DNA of 64,000 nt. Source: Hymenobacter jeongseonensis. Lineage in GTDB: Bacteria > Bacteroidota > Bacteroidia > Cytophagales > Hymenobacteraceae. Below, in pieces: positions 50,696 to 58,993 of this stretch (position 1 is the first letter of the stretch; every line of letters starts with the position of its first letter). Under the pieces are notes generated by a model, which saw only the letters and a list, made by a program, of their open reading frames with translations, searched no databases and was not told the origin of the DNA. The stretch covers positions 47,221 to 111,220 of the forward strand of contig NZ_JADQDQ010000011.1 in NCBI RefSeq assembly GCF_015694725.1, read 5' to 3'. The position numbers and the translations under genes were made by a program.

Positions 50696-51778
50696 ATGGC
50701 TGACCAAACCCTTACCGGCCTGCGGGCGGGCGTCCTGCACGGCGACGAAGTCCAGAGCTTGTTCCAATTTGCCAAGGCCAACGCCTTCGCCCTGCCGGCC
50801 GTGAACGTGACGGGCACCAACACCGTGAACGCCGTACTGGAGACCGCCAAGGCGGTAAACTCACCGGTAATGATTCAATTTTCGAACGGTGGGGCCCAGT
50901 TCTACGCCGGCAAGTCGGCGAGCAACGACGGCCAGCGCGCCAGCATTGCCGGGGCCATTTCGGGCGCCCACCATGTGCACCTCATGGCTGAGCTTTACGA
51001 CGTGCCCGTGGTGCTGCACACCGACCACGCTGCCAAGAAGCTCCTGCCTTGGATTGACGGCTTGCTTGCCGCCGGCGAGAAATACTACGCCCAGCACGGC
51101 CAGCCGCTCTACAGCTCGCACATGCTCGACTTGTCAGAAGAGCCGATTGAGGAGAACATCGAAATCTGCAAGCGCTACCTGGAGCGCATGGCCAAAATCG
51201 GCATGACGCTCGAAATTGAGCTCGGCGTGACCGGCGGCGAAGAAGACGGCGTGGACAACTCCGACGTGGATTCGAGCAAGCTCTACACTCAGCCTTCGGA
51301 AGTGGCTTATGCCTACAAGGAGCTGAGCGAGGTGAGCCCGCGCTTCACCATCGCGGCCGCGTTCGGCAACGTACACGGCGTATACAAGCCCGGCAACGTG
51401 AAGCTGGAGCCCAAAATCCTGCTGAACTCGCAGCAGTACGTGCAGGAGCATTTCGGCACCGGCCCCCAGCCCATCGACTTCGTGTTTCACGGCGGTTCGG
51501 GCTCCAGCCAAGAGGAAATCCGCGAGGCCCTGAGCTACGGTGCCATCAAGATGAACATCGACACCGACATGCAGTGGGCGCTGTGGGAAGGTATCAAGGA
51601 CTACTACGTGAAGAACGAGGCTTTCCTGCAGGGCCAAATCGGCAATCCCAACGGCGCCGACTCGCCCAACAAGAAGTACTACGACCCGCGCGTGTGGCTG
51701 CGCAAGGGCGAAGAAACCTTCGTAGCGCGCTTGAAGCAGGCGTTTGAGGATTTGAACTGCATCAACCGCCGGTACTAA
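50696..51778 (+). CDS. fbaA: Class II fructose-bisphosphate aldolase
   Basis: 360 residues from the ATG at 50696 (MADQTLTGLRAGVLHGDEVQ). Zinc and catalytic motifs: VVLHTDHAAKKLLPW, LEIELGVTGGEEDGVDN, FGNVHGVY and FVFHGGSGSSQEEI. It resembles the E. coli FbaA type with a C-terminal 'NPNGADSPNKKYYDPRVWLRKGEE...DLN' tail. It splits fructose-1,6-bisphosphate into triose phosphates in glycolysis and runs backward in gluconeogenesis. Monocistronic, followed by a repeat element. Confidence 0.95.
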   Translation: MADQTLTGLRAGVLHGDEVQSLFQFAKANAFALPAVNVTGTNTVNAVLETAKAVNSPVMIQFSNGGAQFYAGKSASNDGQRASIAGAISGAHHVHLMAELYDVPVVLHTDHAAKKLLPWIDGLLAAGEKYYAQHGQPLYSSHMLDLSEEPIEENIEICKRYLERMAKIGMTLEIELGVTGGEEDGVDNSDVDSSKLYTQPSEVAYAYKELSEVSPRFTIAAAFGNVHGVYKPGNVKLEPKILLNSQQYVQEHFGTGPQPIDFVFHGGSGSSQEEIREALSYGAIKMNIDTDMQWALWEGIKDYYVKNEAFLQGQIGNPNGADSPNKKYYDPRVWLRKGEETFVARLKQAFEDLNCINRRY

Positions 51779-51804
51779 ACCGGAAGATTTAGGCACTGCT
51801 TGAG

Positions 51805-51900
51805 GAACGTCATGCTGGGCTGGCCGAAGCATCACTCCCGCACAACTAATTTGATTTAGTGCTGCGGGAGAGACGCTTCGGCCAGCCCAGCATGACGTTC
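51805..51900. repeat. Intergenic palindromic element, copy G (variant)
   Basis: 38-bp arms 51805-51842 and 51863-51900 with two mismatches. The arm core is GCTGGGCTGGCCGAAGC, with compensating changes on both sides. It lies between the aldolase and the MotB-like genes, which converge. Confidence 0.88.
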
Positions 51901-51931
51901 TTTTTATCCCCTCCTGTTTCTTAATTCCACC

Positions 51932-52591
51932 CTACTTCCCTATCGAGCCAATTTTGGGCTGGACCTGAATGATGAAGCGCTTATTCAGCCCTTCCTGGGA
52001 GCCGGTGTAGCGGCCCGCGCCGCGGAAGCCGCTGCCGGCCGCCACCACTTCCAGGTTGCTAGGGAAGCGCAGGCCCGCCTGCTCCCAAAGCCGAATCACG
52101 GCCAGGGCGCGGCTGTAGCTGAGCTGGCGCACGGCGGGGCCGTCGAGGTTGCGCGGGTCGGAGGCGGGGTAGCGCAGGTCTTTGGCGGCGCGGCCTTCCA
52201 CCACAATGAGGTACTGCACGTTGTCGTCGGTTTCCAGTGCTTTCATTTGATTGAGCAGGAACCGGCCGGCTTTAATTAGGGGCGCTTGGGCATTGGCCGG
52301 CAGTGCAGCGCTCTGCGGGGCAAACGTGACCGGGAAGTTCAGCTCGTAGCGCTTGTAGCGCTGGTTGTAAGTAAAATAGTCGCTTTCCAGCCGCTTGAGT
52401 GCGGCCTTTATCTCGTCGAGCTTGCGCTTTTCTTGCACCTGCACCTTGAGGTCGTAAATGAGCTTGTCGTTGTCGCGCTGCTTGTCCTTGAAAAGCTTGT
52501 AGCTGAGCACGAACATGACGAGCATGGTCAGGAACAAAGCCGTCATGAGGTCCACGTAGCTGGGCCAGAAGAAGTCTTTGCTCTCTTTCAT
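51932..52591 (-). CDS. MotB/ZorB-like OmpA-domain protein
   Basis: 219 residues. One transmembrane helix (about 10-32), WPSYVDLMTALFLTMLVMFVL, carries an aspartate at about residue 14, where MotB, ZorB and TolR-type stators have the ion-binding acid. A coiled stretch (about 35-75) is followed by an OmpA-like peptidoglycan-binding domain (about 90-219) with 'LSYSRALAVIRLWEQAGL' and 'NKRFIIQV'. It should anchor the stator to the wall. It partners the MotA/ZorA-like gene upstream. Confidence 0.85.
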   Translation of the reverse strand: MKESKDFFWPSYVDLMTALFLTMLVMFVLSYKLFKDKQRDNDKLIYDLKVQVQEKRKLDEIKAALKRLESDYFTYNQRYKRYELNFPVTFAPQSAALPANAQAPLIKAGRFLLNQMKALETDDNVQYLIVVEGRAAKDLRYPASDPRNLDGPAVRQLSYSRALAVIRLWEQAGLRFPSNLEVVAAGSGFRGAGRYTGSQEGLNKRFIIQVQPKIGSIGK

Positions 52592-52627
52592 GGAGGTGGG
52601 CTGGTATTGCTAGGATTTATAAAGAGC

Positions 52628-52721
52628 GTCATGCTGAGCGCAGCCGAAGCATCTCGCTCGCATCGTTGCACGATTGGGTTAGTGGTGGCACGCGAGATGC
52701 TTCGACTGCGCTCAGCATGAC
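52628..52721. repeat. Intergenic palindromic element, copy H
   Basis: Arms 52628-52657 and 52692-52721 with one mismatch. The core is the GAGCGCAGCCGAAGC type with the TCTCGC end of copies E and K, so it joins the two subfamilies. It lies between the MotA-like and MotB-like genes. Confidence 0.9.
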
Positions 52722-52742
52722 CGTTTTTTTGCTCAGGTGATT

Positions 52743-54236
52743 TTACTTCTTGCCCAGCACCGTGCGCTGGAACCAGTTGGGCCGGGTAATTTCCTCCAGC
52801 ACTTTGTTGGTGCGGTCCACTTGCTGCAACAGTTGCTGCTGCAGCTGCGCGTCGGCCAGCAGACGGGCTTCCATGCGCTGCATGGCTTGCGCAGCCAAAG
52901 CGGCCTGGCGCTCCTGCAGCACGTTGAGCTGCTGCTGTTGGGCCGGGAGCTGCGTGAAAGGATTGAGGTACTCCGTGATTTTCTGGTAGACGTTGTTGCT
53001 GTTTAGCTCGCGGAAGTGGCGCTGCCATTGCTCGTGGGCCTGGGTGGCTTCCTGCTGCAATTCCTGCAGGCGGCCGTCGAGTTCCTGGTCCATGCGGTGC
53101 ACACCTTCGCTCACGCCTTGGCGGATTTGCGAACCGATATCGGCCAGGAGTTTGCCGTGCTGGCTGAAGAAAGCCACTTGTTGGCGCAAAGCATCGTCGT
53201 GCTGCTGCAGGTATTGCGGCACGCTGGCTAGGCCTTGCTCCAGGGCTGTGAGGCGGTTGAGCAGCGCGCCAATGGTCTGGGCGGCTTCGTTGCTGTGCGT
53301 GACGGTGGTGTTCAGCGCCTGCTGGTAGCCCAGGAATTTCTCAAATGTATGGGCGCTTTCATCCACCCTATCGAACACCTTAATGGTGGCGTTGGCCAGC
53401 TCCGAATAGCCAATTTTCTCCAACTGTTCCAGGAAGCGCTTCTGCACGCTTACGTTCTCCGTGATGCTGGCAATGAGTGGCGTAAACTCGTGGATTTTGC
53501 TGAAAAAGTCGTTCTGAATCTGGCTAAAGAACTCGGCGTTGAAGGTATCGAGCACCGATTTCAGGTTGCTCATGCCCGCCTGCATGTCGGAATTCAGCTT
53601 GGGTAACAGGGCCTTTTGCAGGTAGGTGTAGTAGGCGTTTTTGTTGCGGTCGCGCAGGGCGCGGGCCTGTTTCAGCAACTGGTTGCCGGCCAGCGTGAAG
53701 GCCAGGCCGAACAAGCTACCAATCATGGCAATGAGCACGCCCCCGAGGAAATGCTGCACGTCATTGTTGCTAAAAGACGTATCCAACGCCGGGTCGGCTA
53801 CCGCATCAGCAAACGGATTGCCTACCAAAGAGACCAGTCCCAGAATGGCCCCGGTGAAGGTGCCTAGCAAACCCAAGTAGAGTGGCGTGGCAATCTGGGC
53901 CTGAATTTCCTCGTCCAGCGCTTCGGCGTGGCGCTCGGAAATGTCTTTTAGAATGCCAAAATCAGCTGCCGCACCGCGGTTGTTTTGCAGATACTCGTTG
54001 GTATCGGCAATGATTTGGGCGAACTCCGGCGAAGCATCGCGGGTGATGAGGGCATCGTAATGCACCGCGAAGTTCTTCTCCGGGTTCGCGGCCGTGTAGG
54101 TGATGGGCTGCACCGCCACCGCGCCTGCCGCTGGGTACATGGCCTGCACCCGGTCGGTGAGCTGGCGGTTGCGCCAGAACACGAAGCCCTGCCAGGCCAC
54201 CAGCGCCAGAACTAATACAATTTCAATTAAGAGCAT
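52743..54236 (-). CDS. MotA/TolQ/ZorA-like proton-channel protein with long coiled-coil tail
   Basis: 497 residues. An N-terminal helix (about 1-22) precedes a periplasmic or linker part, two MotA-type helices (about 138-160, PLYLGLLGTFTGAILGLVSLVG, and 185-210, FLGGVLIAMIGSLFGLAFTLAG), and then about 280 residues of helical, glutamine- and leucine-rich coiled coil to the C-terminus. The GTFTG and G-x-x-x-G-LAFT signatures match the proton-channel family. The very long tail is the ZorA feature, not the MotA one. It lies 21 bases before repeat H and the MotB-like gene. Confidence 0.85.
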   Translation of the reverse strand: MLLIEIVLVLALVAWQGFVFWRNRQLTDRVQAMYPAAGAVAVQPITYTAANPEKNFAVHYDALITRDASPEFAQIIADTNEYLQNNRGAAADFGILKDISERHAEALDEEIQAQIATPLYLGLLGTFTGAILGLVSLVGNPFADAVADPALDTSFSNNDVQHFLGGVLIAMIGSLFGLAFTLAGNQLLKQARALRDRNKNAYYTYLQKALLPKLNSDMQAGMSNLKSVLDTFNAEFFSQIQNDFFSKIHEFTPLIASITENVSVQKRFLEQLEKIGYSELANATIKVFDRVDESAHTFEKFLGYQQALNTTVTHSNEAAQTIGALLNRLTALEQGLASVPQYLQQHDDALRQQVAFFSQHGKLLADIGSQIRQGVSEGVHRMDQELDGRLQELQQEATQAHEQWQRHFRELNSNNVYQKITEYLNPFTQLPAQQQQLNVLQERQAALAAQAMQRMEARLLADAQLQQQLLQQVDRTNKVLEEITRPNWFQRTVLGKK

Positions 54237-54402
54237 AGCTGCTTCGTCAAATAATTGCCGAAGGTACTGCGGCGTCTTTTGCGATGTTGAGACGGAGAAT
54301 TACGCCGCGTTTTTGAAGAGAGTGGGCCAGTTCTAGTCGTCCAGTAAAAACGGAGAAGCCTGGGTGCCCAGACGCAAAATATTGCGTCTCTACACCATTT
54401 AT

Positions 54403-55449
54403 TTAGCTCAGGGCAATACTGGCTTTTTCAACCACGTGCCAGGTATCTTCGCGCTTCTCCAGCTTGCCGGCCGACAGGTTTTGAATGGTCGTGAACTGCT
54501 CCGTGGGGGGCAATTCAAACGCAAAAAACTCTTTCAATTCCCGCACGCCGTTGCCGATGATGCGCGACTGGTCTGCCTGCGGACTGAAGGAATACTGCGC
54601 CGTAGTCGCCTCGGTATGCGCCAAGGTAATGAGCAGCGGCATTTGGGGCAATGGATTGGGGCTGAGCTTACGGTGCTCAATGCTGGGCACGTCGGGGGCC
54701 GGCGCGTAGTAGTGCGTCGGGCCATTTGAGGCAGCTGGCACGGGCGCGGCCTCCTGCACCGGAGCACTTGCTTGACCGTCAGAGGCCGAGGCATCAATCA
54801 ACTCCTGAATAGCGGGCGGCGTCGAGGTGGGGGCCGACCATTCGATGGTCTGCCCGGTTTCCAGGGGCTGGTCGCCGGAGGAGGGAGGCACCGGGGGCTG
54901 GGTTGGATTCATGATAGCAGGACGGGGAGGAACAGCCGGCCAGGCCGGAGCACGGCCCGATGGCTGATTTTGCTTGGGTTTATTCTTGGGTTTGCCGCTT
55001 GGCACCGGCGGCTTTGCTGCAGGCTTCGGCATGGGTGCTGACGCATTCGGCGCGCCCTGCACGCCGCGCAGCGACTGCACTACCGGGCCGCGCGGCACGT
55101 TTTCGGCCGGCTTTTTTCGCTCGGGCTCCGCTTCGGCACTGGGCGCTGGCCTCATGTCCCGGTCATCTTGGCGCGTAGGCTGCGACTTGTGCGACCACAT
55201 GCGCGCGCCCAGCACCCCCAACGCAATGCCACCCAGCACCCCCAATATCAGGGGCCAATTGGAGGACGGCGCAGGTGCCGGGCTGCTCGCTACCGGCGCC
55301 GTTGTCGAGTCGGCCGGAACCGACGCAATGGGTGCTTCCCGCACCGAATCGGCCCGGGGCTGGGCCAGGGCGCCCTGTTCGCTGCCGAAAGTCAGCAGCA
55401 CGAGCAAGGCGCCCTGGCCCATTCGGTTAATTAAGCGGCTGCGCGTCAT
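54403..55449 (-). CDS. Proline-rich single-pass membrane protein
   Basis: 348 residues from the ATG at 55449. Signal-like N-terminus (to about 30), transmembrane helix at about 69-86 (NWPLILGVLGGIALGVLGARMW), a long Pro/Ala/Ser/Gln-rich linker (90-235), and a compact C-terminal domain (about 250-348) with 'FSPQADQSRIIGNGVRELKEFFAFELPPTEQFTTIQNLSAGKLEKREDTWHVVEK'. It overlaps the end of the actin-like gene by 23 bases. No known family; it could connect the membrane motor to the NTPases. Confidence 0.75.
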   Translation of the reverse strand: MTRSRLINRMGQGALLVLLTFGSEQGALAQPRADSVREAPIASVPADSTTAPVASSPAPAPSSNWPLILGVLGGIALGVLGARMWSHKSQPTRQDDRDMRPAPSAEAEPERKKPAENVPRGPVVQSLRGVQGAPNASAPMPKPAAKPPVPSGKPKNKPKQNQPSGRAPAWPAVPPRPAIMNPTQPPVPPSSGDQPLETGQTIEWSAPTSTPPAIQELIDASASDGQASAPVQEAAPVPAASNGPTHYYAPAPDVPSIEHRKLSPNPLPQMPLLITLAHTEATTAQYSFSPQADQSRIIGNGVRELKEFFAFELPPTEQFTTIQNLSAGKLEKREDTWHVVEKASIALS

Positions 55450-58400
55450 GAAGCACCTTGGATAGCTCATACAGGGCGTTTTTGAACGGCAGGAAGAACA
55501 GCGTTTCGGGAATGGTGTCGCCGTCGCGCAGCACGTCGGCGTACTGCTGGCGATACAGGTTGAACGAATCGCCGAGGTGACGGTCCAGCGTGCTCATCAC
55601 CAAACCGGGGTCGTTTTTCACGCCCAAATCGGCTTGCAGACGCTTTACTTCGGGGTCTTCGAGCAGCAGCTGCAAGCAGGCCCGCACGTTGGCCAGCACG
55701 GCTTGCTTGATTTCGTCGGTCACGGCCGAGGCTTCCAAGTGGTGCTCGCCTTTGTCGGCTTGCGGCACCTCCGCATCGGGCAGCACGCCCACCGGACGCA
55801 CCAGCGGCGGGTCCTGCGGCATCTGGCCGGTGGCGAGTACGCCGCCGTTGGCTGTGGTCTGCTTGGGGTCGTCGGCCAGCTTGATGCGGAAGTCCGTCGG
55901 TACGGTCTGGCCGGTGGCTTTTTCCATGATGAGGCGGGCCAGCCGCTCCACTGGCTGTAGATTGGAGCCGGCGGCCAGCAGGCGCACGTAGAGGCTGCCG
56001 CGGCCTGTGAAGCACAGGTAGCGCGGCAGCTGTTGGCCGTTGGCCACTGTCACCTGGGCCACGTGGTAAATCAGCGCCCCAAAGTGCAGGTAAAACAGCA
56101 CGCGCAGGTGCTCGGCCCGCAGCAGACGCTCGCTGAAGCCCAACAATTGGTCGTAGTTGAAGAGGAAGCTGGCCACGTCCTCGGAGCCAAAATTGTCGGT
56201 TCCTTCGGCCACCAGCACGTATTCGCGGGCCCGGCGAGCGGCCGGCGAGAGCACCGCGCTTTGCACCCCGGCCACGCCGAAACGCACAAGGCCGTTGTCT
56301 TTCGAGCCGCGCACCTCGGCGCCGCCGTCGCCCCACAGGTCGTTGCCGGCAAAGCGGAACGAGGTGCTGAGCACCGGCTTGCGGTCGGCGTAGAGCAGCA
56401 CGTCAGTGGTGCCACCGCCGATGTCGATGAAGGCCGCGTTTTCGCCCGGGCCCAGCGTCACGATGTTGCGCCGGGTGAGGTAGTAGTAAGGGGCCGTCGA
56501 TTCCACCATGCAGGGCATGGAGTTGGTGGTGTGGAAGATGCTATGGAACAGCGTATCCCACTCGCGCTGGTACAGGTTGCGCTGGTAGGTCGAGAAGCTG
56601 AGCGGGGCAAACCAGGTGATTTGCGTGGCCGCCAGGTTGCCGCCATTCTGGGCCACTTTGGCGCGGCACAGCAGCAGAATTTCCTGGAAGAAGGCCCGCA
56701 CGCGGTTGGTGCTGGCCTGGTTCAGGCTGTTGTCCCACTTCAGGTTAGTGTGGTAGTTGGGCCGGCGCTGCTCTTCGGTGATGATACCGAAAGCCACGTT
56801 GATGTTGCCCAGCACGCTCAGTTCCTGAGTGGCGTAGTTGGCGGCTTCATAGGTCGCGGTGCGGGCCGGGAAAGCATACGGCGAGGCGTCCTGCCCGATG
56901 ATGGGCGGCACAAACTCGCGCTCCTGGTACTGCTGCCAACGCTTGATTTGCACGAAGTTGGCCGGGTCGTCGTCGATGCCGCGGTACAGGCGCTCGTAAG
57001 CGGTGCGGTCGGGCTCAGCAGTGCTCTTTTTGAGCAGAACCACGGGCGTATCGGTCAGGCCGAAGCTGAACGGCTTGGGCTCCTGGCCGGGGCTGTCCTG
57101 CATGGCCACGTGGGTGTTCGTGGTGCCAAAGTCGATGGCAAAACGGTACTCCTTGGTGCCCTGGCGCACCTCGGGCCAGCGCGGAATAACCAACGCGGCG
57201 CCGGCGGCCGGAGCGGGGTTCAGCACTTCGAGGTAATCGAAATGGGTGCCGCGCACCTCAAAGTAAGTGCTGCCTTCGTCCTGGCCGGTTTTGTGGGTGC
57301 GCTCGTAGCGCGTGGCCGATTGGCCGGTGCCGGTTTCGCCCAGCGGGCGGCCATCGACCCAAAATTTGAGGTCCACCTTCTTGGTCACCATGCTCGGGTC
57401 GATGTTGTTGGCATCCACCAGCATGACTTTGTAGAAGTCGTTGTACTGCTGCGCGTCAATCACCTTCACGAAGGGAAACACCGACAGCGCAATGTTGGTC
57501 ACCAGCAGGCGGCCCACGTTGTCGCCCTGCGGGTTGGAGTAATAGGCGCGCTCAAAATCCACGTAATCGCCGCCGCTCACCGGCACGCGCAGCTTTACTC
57601 GCACGCAGGCGGGGTCCAGCTCCAGGCTCAGATGCTCGGCTAGGTCGTGGGAAGTGAAGTAATCGAAGTAGGCCGGCTTGATGGGCAGCAGCGGCCAGGT
57701 GCTGGGCTTGAAGCCCGGCGCAACTTTCAAATTGCCGCAGTAGAAACGGGCTTCATCCACCTCGTAGGGCACGGTGAGCAGGGTTTCTTCCAGCAAGTCG
57801 TTCACCGTCAGGTACGGGTACGACAGCTCCGGGCCGGGCAGCGTGCGCTCCTTCAGGGGTCGCGGGTCAGCCGCGGGAATGATGGCGCCGCTGTCGGCAA
57901 ACATCGTTTCGTTGAAATAGCGCTTGCCCACCGCTTTCAGGCCGGGGCGCAGCACGATGGGCAACGGGCCCGCCACGCCCGGCTTGCTGGGCCGGATGAA
58001 CAGGTCGGAATTGCGCACCGTGCCCTCGTCGGGGCGCACGCGCAGCAGCACGCCAGCCACGTCAATCTGGTTGTTCGAGCCATCGGTAAGCACCGGGAAG
58101 TTGCTCAGGTTGGCGCTACCATCCATGGCCCACTTCTGCAGAATGCCGCGGTCGAGGGTGTCGCGCACCAGCGGGGCCAGCGCCATCAGGGCGGGGTCGC
58201 CCACAAACTGCTGGTACACGAAGTCGCGGAACGCCGCCTCGCGGTTGGCCAGCGACACGTAGTGGCTATCGAAGTAATACCCGCCGCCCTGGGGCCGCTG
58301 CACTGGCAGTGGCTTCACATTCGGCGCCGGGAAAAACAGCGTGAGCGGCGAAGTGCCGCCGATGAGCTGCGGCACGCCGTTGGCGCCGGGGAAGTAGATG

Positions 58401-58834
58401 AGGTGCATCTCGGTCAGCTTCGCAAAGCGGCCGTCGAGGTACAGGCTCAGCACATCGGCCAGGGGCCGGGTGCCGGGGTTGGCCCGCAGTTTGGCCAACT
58501 CTTCGTCTTTGCGCCAGGCCCGGATTTGGAGGCGCTGGCTGGCCAGCTTGCGCTGGTGGTAGTTGAACACCATTTCCCACACGTCCCAGAAGTGGCTCAC
58601 CAGCTGGTGGTACACCGAGTCTTGGTGGCCTCCACCCTGCCCCACAAAGCGCAGGGCGGTTTCTACCAAGTGCATTCGGGCAAAAGGCGACGGAATAGAC
58701 ACCGCCACCTTGGCGGCGCGGCCGCCTTGTGGGTCCATCAGCCGCTCCACTTCGTGGGGGCCGATTTTACCAGTCGGGCCCCACCCCTCGTGGGTGCTGG
58801 AGCCGGTATCGTGCAAACGCAGGATTTTAGCCAT
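55427..58834 (-). CDS. Very large actin/Hsp70-like ATPase
   Basis: 1135 residues from the ATG at 58834 (MAKILRLHDTGSSTHEGWGPTGKI). The first about 560 residues are a large unrecognised region. An actin/Hsp70 nucleotide fold then begins at about 566 with AIDFGTTNTHVAM (phosphate-1), and DIGGGTTDVLLY (phosphate-2) follows at about 801. A C-terminal helical end has several acidic runs. The size and layout resemble SrfB-type 'virulence factor' proteins, but I cannot confirm that. It could polymerise, or hydrolyse ATP to remodel a partner. It lies in the operon between the tubulin-like and proline-rich proteins. Confidence 0.82.
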   Translation of the reverse strand: MAKILRLHDTGSSTHEGWGPTGKIGPHEVERLMDPQGGRAAKVAVSIPSPFARMHLVETALRFVGQGGGHQDSVYHQLVSHFWDVWEMVFNYHQRKLASQRLQIRAWRKDEELAKLRANPGTRPLADVLSLYLDGRFAKLTEMHLIYFPGANGVPQLIGGTSPLTLFFPAPNVKPLPVQRPQGGGYYFDSHYVSLANREAAFRDFVYQQFVGDPALMALAPLVRDTLDRGILQKWAMDGSANLSNFPVLTDGSNNQIDVAGVLLRVRPDEGTVRNSDLFIRPSKPGVAGPLPIVLRPGLKAVGKRYFNETMFADSGAIIPAADPRPLKERTLPGPELSYPYLTVNDLLEETLLTVPYEVDEARFYCGNLKVAPGFKPSTWPLLPIKPAYFDYFTSHDLAEHLSLELDPACVRVKLRVPVSGGDYVDFERAYYSNPQGDNVGRLLVTNIALSVFPFVKVIDAQQYNDFYKVMLVDANNIDPSMVTKKVDLKFWVDGRPLGETGTGQSATRYERTHKTGQDEGSTYFEVRGTHFDYLEVLNPAPAAGAALVIPRWPEVRQGTKEYRFAIDFGTTNTHVAMQDSPGQEPKPFSFGLTDTPVVLLKKSTAEPDRTAYERLYRGIDDDPANFVQIKRWQQYQEREFVPPIIGQDASPYAFPARTATYEAANYATQELSVLGNINVAFGIITEEQRRPNYHTNLKWDNSLNQASTNRVRAFFQEILLLCRAKVAQNGGNLAATQITWFAPLSFSTYQRNLYQREWDTLFHSIFHTTNSMPCMVESTAPYYYLTRRNIVTLGPGENAAFIDIGGGTTDVLLYADRKPVLSTSFRFAGNDLWGDGGAEVRGSKDNGLVRFGVAGVQSAVLSPAARRAREYVLVAEGTDNFGSEDVASFLFNYDQLLGFSERLLRAEHLRVLFYLHFGALIYHVAQVTVANGQQLPRYLCFTGRGSLYVRLLAAGSNLQPVERLARLIMEKATGQTVPTDFRIKLADDPKQTTANGGVLATGQMPQDPPLVRPVGVLPDAEVPQADKGEHHLEASAVTDEIKQAVLANVRACLQLLLEDPEVKRLQADLGVKNDPGLVMSTLDRHLGDSFNLYRQQYADVLRDGDTIPETLFFLPFKNALYELSKVLHDAQPLN

Positions 58835-58860
58835 TTTTTGTAATTGCAAACGAACTAGAA

Positions 58861-58958
58861 CGTCATGCTGAGCGCAGCCGAAGCATCTCTCCCGCATTAG
58901 TAATCAATGCGGAATGTAACGAAGCGGTAGAGATGCTTCGGCTGCGCTCAGCATGACG
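58861..58958. repeat. Intergenic palindromic element, copy I
   Basis: Perfect 30-bp arms 58861-58890 and 58929-58958. The loop holds a second small hairpin, CCGCATT-AGTAATC-AATGCGG (58892-58912). Orientation is the same as copy C, opposite to B. It lies between the tubulin-like and actin-like genes. Confidence 0.9.
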
Positions 58959-58993
58959 CTGTTATTGTTGTTTAATTAAAGTTGATTCCGGCG

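Noticed and set aside
51932..54236. Zorya anti-phage locus
   Set aside because: A ZorA-like and a ZorB-like gene are present, but no ZorC/D, ZorE or other known Zorya effector follows; the neighbours are different proteins.
56033..57643. 536-codon plus-strand frame opposite the actin-like gene
   Set aside because: Antisense shadow; no motif, and the minus strand has both actin-like phosphate loops.
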